Shown here: piece by piece, positions 27,533-36,318 of the stretch
How positions within the stretch are numbered: the stretch's first letter is position 1
Layout: every line of letters starts with the position of its first letter
Assembly (NCBI GenBank): GCA_003542575.1
Contig: DPKJ01000005.1
Coordinates: 408,061-472,060 of the forward strand
DNA from: Rikenellaceae bacterium
GTDB taxonomy: Bacteria; Bacteroidota; Bacteroidia; Bacteroidales; UBA932
Length of the DNA stretch: 64,000 nucleotides
Reading direction: 5' to 3'
Made by a program: the position numbers and the translations under genes
Notes under the pieces: generated by a model
Databases searched by the model: none
The model's input: only the letters and a program-made list of their open reading frames with translations
Told to the model about the DNA's origin: nothing

Positions 27533-28140
27533 ATTAATTTTTCGACCTCATTTTTTAAATCCATATCATGGTTATAGAGCAAAGTTTTAAAGCCCAAACT
27601 GATTGCTGTTTGAATATTTGCAGGAGAATCATCAATAAAAAGTGTTTCCGACACTTTAAAAGATGCATCCTTTGCCATTTTTAGAAAAATTTCGCTGTCT
27701 GGTTTGGCCATTTTCATCTCATAAGAGAGAAATAGTTTATCAAAATAATCTTCAATTGTAAGATTGCCTTTATTGAAAAAAGGTTTTACCACAGCCATTG
27801 CTATCTCATTTGTGTTGCTTAGCATATACAGCCGGTATCTGCTCTTGAGTGAGATAAGGAGATCAAGTTTTTCTTCAGATATTATTTCAAGAAACGACCC
27901 CATCGCATAATCAATCTGATCATTTGTAACTTCATTCTCTATATAACTCCTTAGAATGTCCCTGAATTCACTTGTTGTAATAGCTCCCTTTTCATATTCA
28001 AGAAAAAAACCTCCCTGCACATATTCATTGAGTATTTTCCCGAAATCGTCAAATCCGATTGCATGAAAGGCATCTTCGCAAGCTCTCCTGTTTAAAGGCA
28101 CAAGAACACCCCCAAGATCAAATACGATGTTTTTTATCAT
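27529..28140 (-). CDS. HAD-superfamily hydrolase (YihX-like)
   Basis: A 203-residue HAD hydrolase with a small helical cap. Motif I is VFDLGGVLV (about 5-13), motif II MLSNTNE, motif III the lysine in KMAKPD, motif IV FIDDSPAN. The start ATG at 28140 gives MIKNIVFD; a TTG-initiated extension to 28155 is unlikely. It follows mtnA by 11 bases. It might dephosphorylate a sugar phosphate, for example a deoxypentose 1-phosphate overflow product, but HAD substrates cannot be predicted from sequence. It is not the MtnC/MtnX enolase-phosphatase type. Confidence 0.85.
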   Translation of the reverse strand: MIKNIVFDLGGVLVPLNRRACEDAFHAIGFDDFGKILNEYVQGGFFLEYEKGAITTSEFRDILRSYIENEVTNDQIDYAMGSFLEIISEEKLDLLISLKSRYRLYMLSNTNEIAMAVVKPFFNKGNLTIEDYFDKLFLSYEMKMAKPDSEIFLKMAKDASFKVSETLFIDDSPANIQTAISLGFKTLLYNHDMDLKNEVEKLI

Positions 28141-28151
28141 AAAATTCCAGT

Positions 28152-29201
28152 TCAAAAATTATATGGGTATTTAAAAACACCCTTTTCTGTTATTATAGCA
28201 CTTATCAATTGTGATTTTGTCACATCAAATGCCGGATTGTAAACTTTTATATTCTTAGGTGCCATTCTCACTGAATACCACATTTCTGTAATCTCTTCGG
28301 GTGAGCGTTGTTCAATAACGAAACTATCGCCTGTAAGTGAATCATTATCAATTGTTGTTGAAGGACCTGCTACATAAAACGGGATTTTGTAGTATGAAGC
28401 CAGTACAGCTATTGACGATGTGCCAATTTTATTGGCAGTATCTCCGTTTCTCGCTATCCTGTCACAGCCTGTAATTACAGCGTCAATTTTTCCTTCTGAC
28501 ATAAGAGAACTTACCATATTATCGCAAAGTAGTGTTACGTCAATCCCTGCCCTCATAAGCTCGAATGAGGTTAGTCTTGCTCCCTGTAGTAAAGGTCTGG
28601 TTTCACACGAGTAAACTTTAATATTCCACCCTTTTGATTTTGCGAGATAAATTGGAGCAAGCGCAGTTCCAAACCTTGAAACTGCAAGGTGACCTGCATT
28701 GCAATGAGTAAGAATTGACATCGAAGGCTTTAACAGAGTGATTGCATTATCAGCTATCTTAATATTAGAGTCAATGTCCTCACATTTAATCAATTCAGCC
28801 TCCTCTTGAAGTTTTTGGTTTATCTCCTCAATTGTAACATCTTTATCTTTTAAAATCTGAAAAAACCTATATTCCATCCTGTTAAGGGCATTTAACAGGT
28901 TTACGGCTGTAGGTCTTGTATTTAAAAGAAGTTTTTTAATTTTTGTGAATTCACTGCGGTAATCTTTTATACTCTTTATCCCGGAATTATACATTAAAAT
29001 GGATATTCCGTAAGCAGCAGCTATTCCTATGGCAGGCGCTCCTCTTACCTTAAGAGAAGTTATTGCATCAGTAAAATCATCTTCATTTTGCAGGATGATA
29101 AAAACCTCCTCATTAGGTAACTTTGTTTGGTCAAGAATTTTTAAACCTTGTCCGTTATTGCATATTGAAACTGAATCATATTCAAAAAGGGCTTCATCCA
29201 T
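28152..29201 (-). CDS. mtnA: Methylthioribose-1-phosphate isomerase family (MtnA)
   Basis: A 349-residue enzyme of the MtnA/eIF2B-alpha-like family, normal length. The N-terminal KVRGAPAIGIAAAYG, the catalytic cysteine in THCNAG (about 167) and the catalytic aspartate in GCDRIARNGD (about 249) identify an isomerase, not a regulatory eIF2B homologue. The reaction is 5-methylthioribose 1-phosphate, or 5-deoxyribose 1-phosphate, to the ribulose 1-phosphate. It lies seven bases after a class II aldolase gene and downstream of a phosphorylase and deaminase, which together supply and consume its substrate and product. Confidence 0.93.
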   Translation of the reverse strand: MDEALFEYDSVSICNNGQGLKILDQTKLPNEEVFIILQNEDDFTDAITSLKVRGAPAIGIAAAYGISILMYNSGIKSIKDYRSEFTKIKKLLLNTRPTAVNLLNALNRMEYRFFQILKDKDVTIEEINQKLQEEAELIKCEDIDSNIKIADNAITLLKPSMSILTHCNAGHLAVSRFGTALAPIYLAKSKGWNIKVYSCETRPLLQGARLTSFELMRAGIDVTLLCDNMVSSLMSEGKIDAVITGCDRIARNGDTANKIGTSSIAVLASYYKIPFYVAGPSTTIDNDSLTGDSFVIEQRSPEEITEMWYSVRMAPKNIKVYNPAFDVTKSQLISAIITEKGVFKYPYNF

Positions 29202-29208
29202 TATGCAT

Positions 29209-29865
29209 CTATTTTAATAAATCATCTCTTAGCTTATTCAAACGCTTAATTCCTTCTTCATCAAGCTTAACTGGGATATCTCCTCTGGTTGAAATTAAGT
29301 GACATATTTTACAATGGTGTTCAAACACTTCAGTTCTCCACCAAGCATCTCTTAAGCTCTCCCCCCAGGTTATAAGACCGTGATTCCTAAGTAATATAAC
29401 ATGTCTGTTTATACATTCCTGCTCCAATTTTTTTGCAAGTTCAGGCGACCCAGGCATGATAAAGGTAATATCACAAATCTCTCCTGTCCATATAAGGGTT
29501 TCAGGACTTGCTTCAATAAGCGGTGTCGATTTTGTATAGGCATATGAGCATACATAAGGAGGGTGAGAATGTATTACTGCCCGGGCTTTAGGATTTGCTC
29601 TGTACACTGCGAGGTGGGAAGAGAGCTCAGACGATGCACTCTTTAAACCGTACAAGTATCTACCATTAATATCAGTTATTACCATATCTCCATACTCGAG
29701 TGACCCTTTTGATTCGAGTGTGGGTGTTGTAATAACTATATCTTCATCTGTTTTAACCGAAAGATTACCACCGTTCGCATCAGCAAATCCTTTTTGGTAA
29801 AGCAAATTCGAAAATGTTGCAAGTTGTTTTGCAGACTGGGTGTATCTTTCGGGTATTGTATTCAT
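29209..29865 (-). CDS. Class II aldolase (Ald2/fuculose-1-phosphate aldolase type)
   Basis: A 218-residue class II aldolase/adducin-family protein. The phosphate-binding stretch NGGNLSVK (about 32-39), the catalytic glutamate in SSELSSH (about 79), the zinc pair HSHPPY (about 98) and NHGLITWG (about 160) are present. Family members split ketose 1-phosphates into DHAP and an aldehyde; MtnB dehydratase of the methionine salvage pathway also belongs here. With MtnA beside it and no other mtn genes, a DHAP-forming aldolase acting on 5-deoxyribulose or methylthioribulose 1-phosphate is the best guess. The stop is directly followed by mtnA, and its ATG abuts the PNP stop. Confidence 0.85.
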   Translation of the reverse strand: MNTIPERYTQSAKQLATFSNLLYQKGFADANGGNLSVKTDEDIVITTPTLESKGSLEYGDMVITDINGRYLYGLKSASSELSSHLAVYRANPKARAVIHSHPPYVCSYAYTKSTPLIEASPETLIWTGEICDITFIMPGSPELAKKLEQECINRHVILLRNHGLITWGESLRDAWWRTEVFEHHCKICHLISTRGDIPVKLDEEGIKRLNKLRDDLLK

Positions 29866-30693
29866 TTATAGTACAGATATCAGTTCGGTAAAGAGTCTTG
29901 TCATTTTATCAGCAGCCTTATTTGCTGCGTCTACAACATCGTCTCCATCATTAACAAAATCTTCGGAAAAACTAAATGCTTCATTTGTTATTACTGAAAC
30001 TCCAAAAACTGGTATTGATGAATGTCTTGCAATAATAACCTCCGGTACGGTTGACATGCCAACGGCATCTGCTCCAATTGTTCTGAAAAAAGAGTATTCG
30101 GCAGGAGTTTCATATGTTGGTCCGGTTCCGGCAAGATATACCCCTTTATGAACAAGAATACTATTATCTGAAGCTATTTTTTCTGCCATTGAAATCAACT
30201 TAAGATCGTAAGGGCGTGTCATATCAGGAAACCTGGGGCCAAAATCGTCAAGGTTTTTTCCGATTAGTGGGTTAGGCATCAGATTAATGTGGTCCCGCAA
30301 GATCATCAGGTCACCTACCCTGTACTTTTCGTTTACTCCTCCGGCTGCATTTGAAACGAAAAGGTATGATATACCAAGCACCTTCATTACCCTTACAGGA
30401 AGAGTAACCTGGTCCATTCCGTACCCTTCATAATAGTGAAATCGGCCCTGCATTGCAATAACAAATTTTCCTCCCAGGAGGCCTGCAATCAGATTTCCTT
30501 TATGCCCAACTGCAGTTGAGGTGGCAAAATGTGGTATCTGATTGTATGGTATAACCGTTTTGTTTTCAATTTTTTCTGCCAGTTCACCCAGCCCACTGCC
30601 AAGTATTATTCCTGCAAATGGCTTATTTTCACCAATTTTTGATTTCACAAATTGGGCAGCCTCTTCAATTCTTTTTAGAATATTTAAATCCAT
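29866..30693 (-). CDS. Purine nucleoside phosphorylase, 6-oxopurine type
   Basis: A 275-residue trimeric-type (class I) PNP. Motifs are GIILGSGLGELA (phosphate site), GHKGNL, MQGRFHYYEGY, the base-binding glutamate in AGTGPTYETPAEY, and an asparagine in VITNEA where MTA phosphorylases carry aspartate. Asn at this place is known to favour inosine and guanosine. The enzyme would therefore act on the product of the upstream deaminase. The ATG at 30693 is preferred; a longer frame to 30756 runs into the deaminase gene. A 25-base gap separates it from the deaminase. Confidence 0.92.
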   Translation of the reverse strand: MDLNILKRIEEAAQFVKSKIGENKPFAGIILGSGLGELAEKIENKTVIPYNQIPHFATSTAVGHKGNLIAGLLGGKFVIAMQGRFHYYEGYGMDQVTLPVRVMKVLGISYLFVSNAAGGVNEKYRVGDLMILRDHINLMPNPLIGKNLDDFGPRFPDMTRPYDLKLISMAEKIASDNSILVHKGVYLAGTGPTYETPAEYSFFRTIGADAVGMSTVPEVIIARHSSIPVFGVSVITNEAFSFSEDFVNDGDDVVDAANKAADKMTRLFTELISVL

Positions 30694-30718
30694 ATCCTTG
30701 TTATTTAATTGATTTCTT

Positions 30719-31975
30719 TTATAATAACTTCTTGTAAAGCCTGTTGACATTTTCAATTATCTCGTGTTCGCCATGGACAAATCTTTTCTCCATCAATACC
30801 TCACCGTTGCAAATTACAGTATCTACACATGAGCTGTTGGCAGAATAGATAAGATTTGCGTAGAAACTGATATTTGGTGTAAACGCATATGAATCGGTAT
30901 CAATTATTGTAAGATCTGCCAACGCCCCCTCTTTAATTACTCCGATATTTAACCCGAGGGCTATCCCTCCGTTCCTGGTAGTAAGATTCATAAGTTCGTC
31001 AAGTGGCATGGCGGTTGGATCTCCTCTCCAACCTTTCTGAAGAAGTGCTGTAGTTTTCATCGTTTCAATCATGTCAAGATTGTTTGATGATGCACATCCG
31101 TCAGTTCCCAGGGTAACCGTTACCCCGGCATCTCGAAATTCGTTATACCTGAATTTATATCCGGATGCTATTTTAAGATTTGAGTTAATGTTGTGAACAA
31201 CCTTAACATCTCTCTTTGCAAGTATCTCCATATCTTCATCATCAATCCATAGACAGTGGGCAGCAATTGTATTGGGACCTAATACACCAAGACTGTCAAG
31301 GTATTTTGATGGGGTCATACCGTGTTTGGCAATTGAATCTTCGTTCTCTCCTTTGGTTTCGGAGATATGAATATGTACGAGTAAACCATTTGTTTTTGCA
31401 AACTCAGCACCCCAAACCAACATCTCTTCAGAGACACTGTATGGTGAGTGCAGGCCAATTGCAAAACGATTAATATTATTCCATCCCGCAGATTCTTCGT
31501 ATGCTTTTTGACAATCTTCCTTAATTTTACTCCAACGCTCTTTATCAAAGAGATCCAGAATTACAAAGGGCTGTACAGAACGAAGTCCCATCTCCGAAGC
31601 AGCCTTTACGGCGTGTGAGAGGCTCCAGTACTGATCATTAAAGCAGGTTGTTCCTGTTTTTAACATCTCAAGACATGCCAATTTTGTACCCCAGTAGACC
31701 ATCTCGTCATTCAGTTTTTTCTCTGTAGGCCAAATCTTCTTGTATAACCAATCCATTAAGAGCATATCCTCACCTATACCTCTCATTAAGGTCATTGCAG
31801 CATGTGTGTGCATATTTACAAACCCAGGAATGATTGTCTTGTTTTTACCGTCAATAACCTTGTCTGCAATAACATCTATCCTCTCTGAAATCTTTTCGAT
31901 TTTATCCCCTTTGATAAGTATGTCTGTGACTTTATCGTCAAGTGTTATATTTTTAATTATTATCGATTTTTCCAT
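30719..31975 (-). CDS. mtaD: Amidohydrolase: MTA/SAH/5'-deoxyadenosine deaminase (MtaD/DadD-like)
   Basis: A 418-residue amidohydrolase with the metal site of the ATZ/TRZ group: NMHTHAAMTLMRG (about 55-67), HIHISET (about 215), AHCLW (about 240) and TLGTDGCASSNNLDM (about 295). These are the motifs of 5'-methylthioadenosine / S-adenosylhomocysteine deaminase. The enzyme would convert 5'-modified adenosines to inosine analogues plus ammonia. It is the first gene of a compact minus-strand operon of six genes and has a -7 box at 31994. Its position ahead of an inosine-specific PNP, MtnA and an aldolase suggests a salvage role. Gene symbol is by similarity. Confidence 0.9.
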   Translation of the reverse strand: MEKSIIIKNITLDDKVTDILIKGDKIEKISERIDVIADKVIDGKNKTIIPGFVNMHTHAAMTLMRGIGEDMLLMDWLYKKIWPTEKKLNDEMVYWGTKLACLEMLKTGTTCFNDQYWSLSHAVKAASEMGLRSVQPFVILDLFDKERWSKIKEDCQKAYEESAGWNNINRFAIGLHSPYSVSEEMLVWGAEFAKTNGLLVHIHISETKGENEDSIAKHGMTPSKYLDSLGVLGPNTIAAHCLWIDDEDMEILAKRDVKVVHNINSNLKIASGYKFRYNEFRDAGVTVTLGTDGCASSNNLDMIETMKTTALLQKGWRGDPTAMPLDELMNLTTRNGGIALGLNIGVIKEGALADLTIIDTDSYAFTPNISFYANLIYSANSSCVDTVICNGEVLMEKRFVHGEHEIIENVNRLYKKLL

Positions 31976-31993
31976 TTAATTTTTAAAATTTTC

Positions 31994-32001
31994 CAAAAAT
32001 A
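31994..32001 (-). promoter_or_regulatory. -7 box for the deaminase-mtnA operon
   Basis: TATTTTTG on the minus strand ends 18 bases before the deaminase ATG at 31975. It is divergent from the radical SAM promoter 50 bases away. A TTTG -33 box is not evident. Confidence 0.45.
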
Positions 32002-32049
32002 GTCATTTTTGAGCCAATATTTAAAAAAACTCTCTGTAGGATAATTAAG

Positions 32050-32057
32050 TAACTTTA
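32050..32057 (+). promoter_or_regulatory. -7 box for the B12-binding radical SAM gene
   Basis: TAACTTTA is one mismatch from TAnnTTTG and lies nine bases before the ATG at 32066, implying a very short leader. Confidence 0.35.
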
Positions 32058-32065
32058 CAATAAAA

Positions 32066-33700
32066 ATGAAAATACTCTGGTTAAACATAAATTCTTCCTA
32101 TTCTCATACATCTCTCTCAATTCCTGCTCTTCATGCACAGTTATGGGAATCCGTAGAGTCTGATATTGAGTGGAGAGTTATATCCGGAACAATTAACAGG
32201 GATATCTCATTATATATTTCAGAAATTCTTGAATTTAATCCTCATCTGATACTCTCAACTGCATGGCTTTTCAATCATAATTATCTTTATTCTCTGCTAG
32301 TAAGATCTAAAGCACTTCTGAAAGACACTTCAATAATACTGGGAGGGCCTGAATTTCTGGGTGATAACTATGAATATTTATCCCAAAACAGCTTCATTGA
32401 TGCTGTATTCAGGGGTGAAGGAGAAGAGGTTTTCCCATTGTTCGTAGATAGGTTTGTCAAAGGTATGGATTGGTTTTCACTGCCAGGTTTTTGCCATATA
32501 GACAAAAACGGAGGTTACGTTGATAACGGAGTGGCTGAGGTTAAGGATTTTTCTGCCCTGAAAATACCTGAGAGCTCTTCTTTTTTCGAATGGGACAGGC
32601 CATTTGTTCAAATTGAAACCTCAAGGGGTTGTTTTAACAGATGTACCTTTTGCATAAGTGGTAACGATAGAAAAATTGACAACATTCCTGCCTCTTCATT
32701 AAGGGAGAGATTAAACAAGGTTAGAGAAAAAGGGATAAAAGAGGTTAGAATTCTGGACAGAACCTTTAATGCCAATCCCAAAAGGGCAATTTTGCTTCTG
32801 ACTCTGTTTGCTGAGTACTCTCCGGATATAAAATTTCACCTTGAGATACACCCCTCTCTTCTTGATAAGGAGATAAAGGAGTCTCTAGTGAATCTACCAC
32901 CCGATCTTCTACATATTGAGGCAGGTATGCAAAGCCTTGATAATAATGTAATTTCGGAGTGTAATAGATCGGGAGATTCCGATTCTTCTCTGGAAGGTCT
33001 TAATTATCTTGTACATAGCACCTCTTTCGAAATACATACAGATCTTATCTCCGGCCTCCCCTTTTATACCTTAAAACGTTTGAAAGCCGATGTAAGGAAA
33101 TTGGTGTTGTTAAATCCGGAAGAGATTCAGCTTGAATCATTAAAACTTTTGCCCGGAACAAAATTAAGAGAAAATGCCTCAAAATATGGCATTTGCTTTT
33201 CACCTCTCCCCCCCTATGAGGTTCTTCAGACAAATCACATCTCATTTGAGGAGTTGAAAAATGCAGATACTCTATCCAAAATTTTGGAAATATTCTATAA
33301 CGGCAAAATTCTAAAAGAGAGCTTTGTTAAATTGTGCAACGATAATGAAATCTTTCTGGATCTGTTAATTGAATATTATGACAGTTCTATCTTTGACTAT
33401 AATTCAGGTGCAGAAAAAAAAGCCATGCTGCTGTGGGATTTTTGCCATAAAAACTTCAAAAATTCGCAAGTTTATATTATAAAAGAGTGGATTTGCAATG
33501 GTTATTCTCATAACAAAGGTCCCGGCAAACTTTTAAGAATATGGAAATTCGGAGACAAAATAGTTAATCCTGTTTTCAAAAGTGAAAGCAAGGATTATTA
33601 CTATAAATTTTTAGATTTGGACAAAAAGAGATTTTGGTTTATATTTAACAAAACAATTAACAGTTATAAACCAATTTCAAATTTTATTGAAATATTATAA
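32066..33700 (+). CDS. B12-binding radical SAM protein with C-terminal DUF4080
   Basis: A 544-residue protein. The N-terminal 140 residues form a cobalamin-binding-like Rossmann domain (IILGGPEF, AVFRGEGEEVFP). The radical SAM domain carries the cluster motif CFNRCTFC (about 193-200, CxxxCxxC) within ETSRGCFNRC. The region after about 370 matches DUF4080. The family is common in Bacteroidetes and Clostridia; no substrate is known. It generates 5'-deoxyadenosine, and sits divergently beside an operon that could recycle that by-product. The canonical cobalamin histidine motif DxHxxG is not clear, so cobalamin binding is not assured. Confidence 0.85.
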   Translation: MKILWLNINSSYSHTSLSIPALHAQLWESVESDIEWRVISGTINRDISLYISEILEFNPHLILSTAWLFNHNYLYSLLVRSKALLKDTSIILGGPEFLGDNYEYLSQNSFIDAVFRGEGEEVFPLFVDRFVKGMDWFSLPGFCHIDKNGGYVDNGVAEVKDFSALKIPESSSFFEWDRPFVQIETSRGCFNRCTFCISGNDRKIDNIPASSLRERLNKVREKGIKEVRILDRTFNANPKRAILLLTLFAEYSPDIKFHLEIHPSLLDKEIKESLVNLPPDLLHIEAGMQSLDNNVISECNRSGDSDSSLEGLNYLVHSTSFEIHTDLISGLPFYTLKRLKADVRKLVLLNPEEIQLESLKLLPGTKLRENASKYGICFSPLPPYEVLQTNHISFEELKNADTLSKILEIFYNGKILKESFVKLCNDNEIFLDLLIEYYDSSIFDYNSGAEKKAMLLWDFCHKNFKNSQVYIIKEWICNGYSHNKGPGKLLRIWKFGDKIVNPVFKSESKDYYYKFLDLDKKRFWFIFNKTINSYKPISNFIEIL

Positions 33701-33730
33701 GCAATAAGGCTATATTAGGTTACTTTTTTA

Positions 33731-33738
33731 TATTTTTG
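33731..33738 (+). promoter_or_regulatory. -7 box for the acyl-CoA synthetase gene
   Basis: TATTTTTG fits TAnnTTTG and ends 17 bases before the ATG at 33756. Confidence 0.45.
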
Positions 33739-33755
33739 CAATCAAAATTCAAAAT

Positions 33756-35819
33756 ATGATCACAAAAGAGCTTATCTCTCCCAAAAGCATAGTAGTAGTC
33801 GGTGGTTCTGAAGATACTCACAAACCTGGCGGTAATGTACTTAAAAACCTTATAGAGACAAAATTTTCCGGGAATTTGTACGTTGTTAATCCAAAATCTG
33901 AAAAAGTTCAGGGGGTTGTAAGTTATCCGACGGTTGATGAACTTCCGCAGGTTGACCTTGCAATTCTGGCAATTCCGGCTTCGATGTGTGTTTCTGCAGT
34001 TAAGACTCTTTGCAACAAAAAAGCCTGTAAGGCAATTATAATTTTCTCTTCCGGATTTCATGAGTCAAGCGACGAAGGGGCTCAATTGGAGATGGAGATT
34101 GTTGAGATTGTCAACAAAGCAGGGGCAGCTCTCATAGGCCCTAATTGCATAGGCGTTCTGACTCCAGGTTATTCAGGTGTTTTTACAAAGCCCATTCCAA
34201 GATTAAACCCTATGGGTGCAGATATCATTTCAGGCTCTGGAGCAACAGCAGTATTTATTATTGAAGCTTCAATCGAATTGGGACTCACATTCTCATCTGT
34301 TTTTTCTGTTGGTAACAGCGCACAAATTGGAGTTGAAGACGTTCTTGAGTATCTTGACAATACATATATCCATGGAAAGAGTTCCCCTGTTAAACTACTA
34401 TACATAGAAAGTATTAACAAGCCGGAGAAATTGCTTAAACATTCACAATCACTCATAAAGAAAGGAGCAAAAATCGCCGCAGTAAAGTCGGGCTACAGCG
34501 AAGCAGGCAGCAGGGCTGCATCTTCTCATACAGGTGCTCTAGCAAGCCCGGATAAGGCAGTTTCGGCGCTTTTCAGTAAAGCAGGAATTATCAGATGCTA
34601 CAGTAGAACAGAACTTGTTACTGTTGCCTCTGTTTTGATGTATCCTAAGCCAAATGGTAAAAGGATGGCAATAATTACACATGCCGGTGGGCCGGCCGTT
34701 ATGTTAACAGATGTTCTTTCGGCTAACGGTATTGAAATTCCTGAAATTTCAGGACCAAAAGCCAATGCCCTTCTTGCAAAATTGTTCCCGGGGTCATCAG
34801 TTTCAAATCCGGTGGACTTTCTTGCTACCGGAACAGCGGCTCAACTATCAGATATAATTGATGCTTGTGGAAAAGATTTTGATGTAGATTCAATGGCAGT
34901 AATATTTGGCTCTCCCGGGCTATCAACGGTCTATGATGTCTACGATGTTTTGTTTGACAAAATAAAAAAGTCAAAAAAACCTATCTATCCCATAATGCCT
35001 TCCGTAGTAAATGTAAAAGATGAAATAGAACATTTCCAGAATAAAGGAGGTATATCGTTTCCTGATGAAGTCGCTTTTGGTTCTGCGTTAGCTAAGGTTC
35101 TAAATCAGAAAAACAATCCTGACAAATTTGACCTTCCGCCGGTTGATACAAAAATGATAAGGTCGGTTATAGATAAATCCTCTGATGGGTATCTGAATCC
35201 TGAGGATGTACAGATTTTACTTGACGCTGCAGGAATTTCTCGTGCAAAGGAGATTGTGGCCAAAACCGAAACTGCTCTGAGAAAAGGGGCCAAAGACATT
35301 GGATATCCCTTGGTTATGAAAGTAGTAGGTCCTGTGCATAAGTCTGATGTGGGAGGAGTTGTGCTGAATATAACAGACGAAGAGACACTTGTAATTGAGT
35401 TTAACAGGATGATGAAAATTGAAGCGACAACAGCAGTTCTGATTCAGCCGATGCTCTCAGGAACACAGATTTTCATTGGCGCTAAAAGAGAGGATAAATT
35501 CGGACATCTTGTAATGTGTGGTCTCGGAGGTATTTTTATAGAGGCTTTGGGAGATGTGAACACCTCTCTAAACCCGGTTTCAAAACAAGAGGCGTCAGAA
35601 ATGATTCAAAACCTCAAAAGTTATTCACTTATTAAAGGAAGCAGAGGGCAGGAAGGAGTTAATGAGTTCCTGTTCAGCGAAGCTATAAGAAGAGTCTCTG
35701 CTCTCTGTAATTTTGCACCGGAAATCTTTGAAATGGATCTTAATCCTCTTTTGGGAAACTCAAAGCAGGTTATAGCCGTTGACGCAAGAATTCGTATTGA
35801 AAAACAAATAATAAGTTAA
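33756..35819 (+). CDS. ADP-forming acyl/acetyl-CoA synthetase, fused alpha-beta
   Basis: A 687-residue single-chain form of the ADP-forming acetate-CoA ligase (Acd). The alpha part (1-450) has a CoA-binding Rossmann domain starting SPKSIVVVGGS and succinyl-CoA-synthetase-like domains with IGPNCIGV and the phospho-histidine loop SSHTGALA (about 250). The beta part (450-687) is an ATP-grasp domain with GYPLVMKVVGP, KSDVGGVV and an EMDLNPLL ending. It converts acyl-CoA, ADP and Pi into acid, CoA and ATP, so it is an ATP-harvesting step in amino-acid fermentation. It lies just before the 2-oxoacid:ferredoxin oxidoreductase genes, which make acyl-CoA. Confidence 0.93.
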   Translation: MITKELISPKSIVVVGGSEDTHKPGGNVLKNLIETKFSGNLYVVNPKSEKVQGVVSYPTVDELPQVDLAILAIPASMCVSAVKTLCNKKACKAIIIFSSGFHESSDEGAQLEMEIVEIVNKAGAALIGPNCIGVLTPGYSGVFTKPIPRLNPMGADIISGSGATAVFIIEASIELGLTFSSVFSVGNSAQIGVEDVLEYLDNTYIHGKSSPVKLLYIESINKPEKLLKHSQSLIKKGAKIAAVKSGYSEAGSRAASSHTGALASPDKAVSALFSKAGIIRCYSRTELVTVASVLMYPKPNGKRMAIITHAGGPAVMLTDVLSANGIEIPEISGPKANALLAKLFPGSSVSNPVDFLATGTAAQLSDIIDACGKDFDVDSMAVIFGSPGLSTVYDVYDVLFDKIKKSKKPIYPIMPSVVNVKDEIEHFQNKGGISFPDEVAFGSALAKVLNQKNNPDKFDLPPVDTKMIRSVIDKSSDGYLNPEDVQILLDAAGISRAKEIVAKTETALRKGAKDIGYPLVMKVVGPVHKSDVGGVVLNITDEETLVIEFNRMMKIEATTAVLIQPMLSGTQIFIGAKREDKFGHLVMCGLGGIFIEALGDVNTSLNPVSKQEASEMIQNLKSYSLIKGSRGQEGVNEFLFSEAIRRVSALCNFAPEIFEMDLNPLLGNSKQVIAVDARIRIEKQIIS

Positions 35820-35820
35820 A

Positions 35821-35988
35821 ATGACAATTAAAACCAGCTATAATCGTTTGCTTACAAAATGGAGAGAATCAACTCCCGTGACCAGGGGTTTTGTTGTTAT
35901 AATATTGATTGTTATAATTGGTATTATAGTCCGGTGGCGTTTTATAATTAACGAGGCAAGTAACGGATTTAAATATTTTTCTAATTAA
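35821..35988 (+). CDS. Small single-span membrane protein (55 aa)
   Basis: A short open frame starting one base after the synthetase stop (ATG 35821) and ending at TAA 35986-35988. It encodes 55 residues: a basic N-terminus with KTSYNRLLTKW, one membrane helix VVIILIVIIGIIV (about 25-37), then RWRF and a short polar tail. The clear start/stop geometry and the sharply bounded hydrophobic core make it a plausible gene cotranscribed with the synthetase. I recognise no family. It may be a small membrane peptide; a chance frame cannot be excluded. Confidence 0.55.
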   Translation: MTIKTSYNRLLTKWRESTPVTRGFVVIILIVIIGIIVRWRFIINEASNGFKYFSN

Positions 35989-36035
35989 TTATACATATTT
36001 TATCCAAAATGCTTTCACTTTTAGATATAAAATTA

Positions 36036-36043
36036 TATTTTTG
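36036..36043 (+). promoter_or_regulatory. -7 box for the oxidoreductase operon
   Basis: TATTTTTG fits TAnnTTTG, 32 bases before the ATG at 36076. It supports separate initiation of the ferredoxin/oxidoreductase block. Confidence 0.45.
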
Positions 36044-36075
36044 TAAATAATTATAAACTTAATCACAAAAAAGAA

Positions 36076-36297
36076 ATGGCACTAAGAGGAGCTATTGTGG
36101 TGGATACCGAAAAATGCAAGGGATGCAGTGTATGTCTTGTAAATTGCCCCACCAATACCATTGCTTTAGCCAAAGAGGTAAACAGCAAAGGATATAATTT
36201 TGCCCATATGGCATATCCTGAAAATTGCACCGGATGTTCAAACTGCGCCACAGTTTGCCCTGACACATGCATAACAGTCTACCGGGTTAAAGTATAA
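36076..36297 (+). CDS. korD: 2-oxoacid:ferredoxin oxidoreductase delta subunit (2[4Fe-4S])
   Basis: A 73-residue bacterial-type ferredoxin with two cluster motifs: CKGCSVCLVNCP (about 16-27) and CTGCSNCATVCP (about 54-65). Directly followed by alpha, beta and gamma subunits, it is the delta subunit that passes electrons from the TPP site to free ferredoxin. The block could be a 2-oxoglutarate (Kor) or a branched-chain 2-oxoacid (Vor) enzyme; the sequence does not decide. Confidence 0.9.
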   Translation: MALRGAIVVDTEKCKGCSVCLVNCPTNTIALAKEVNSKGYNFAHMAYPENCTGCSNCATVCPDTCITVYRVKV

Positions 36298-36318
36298 CAG
36301 TAAAAAATAATTTATTAT

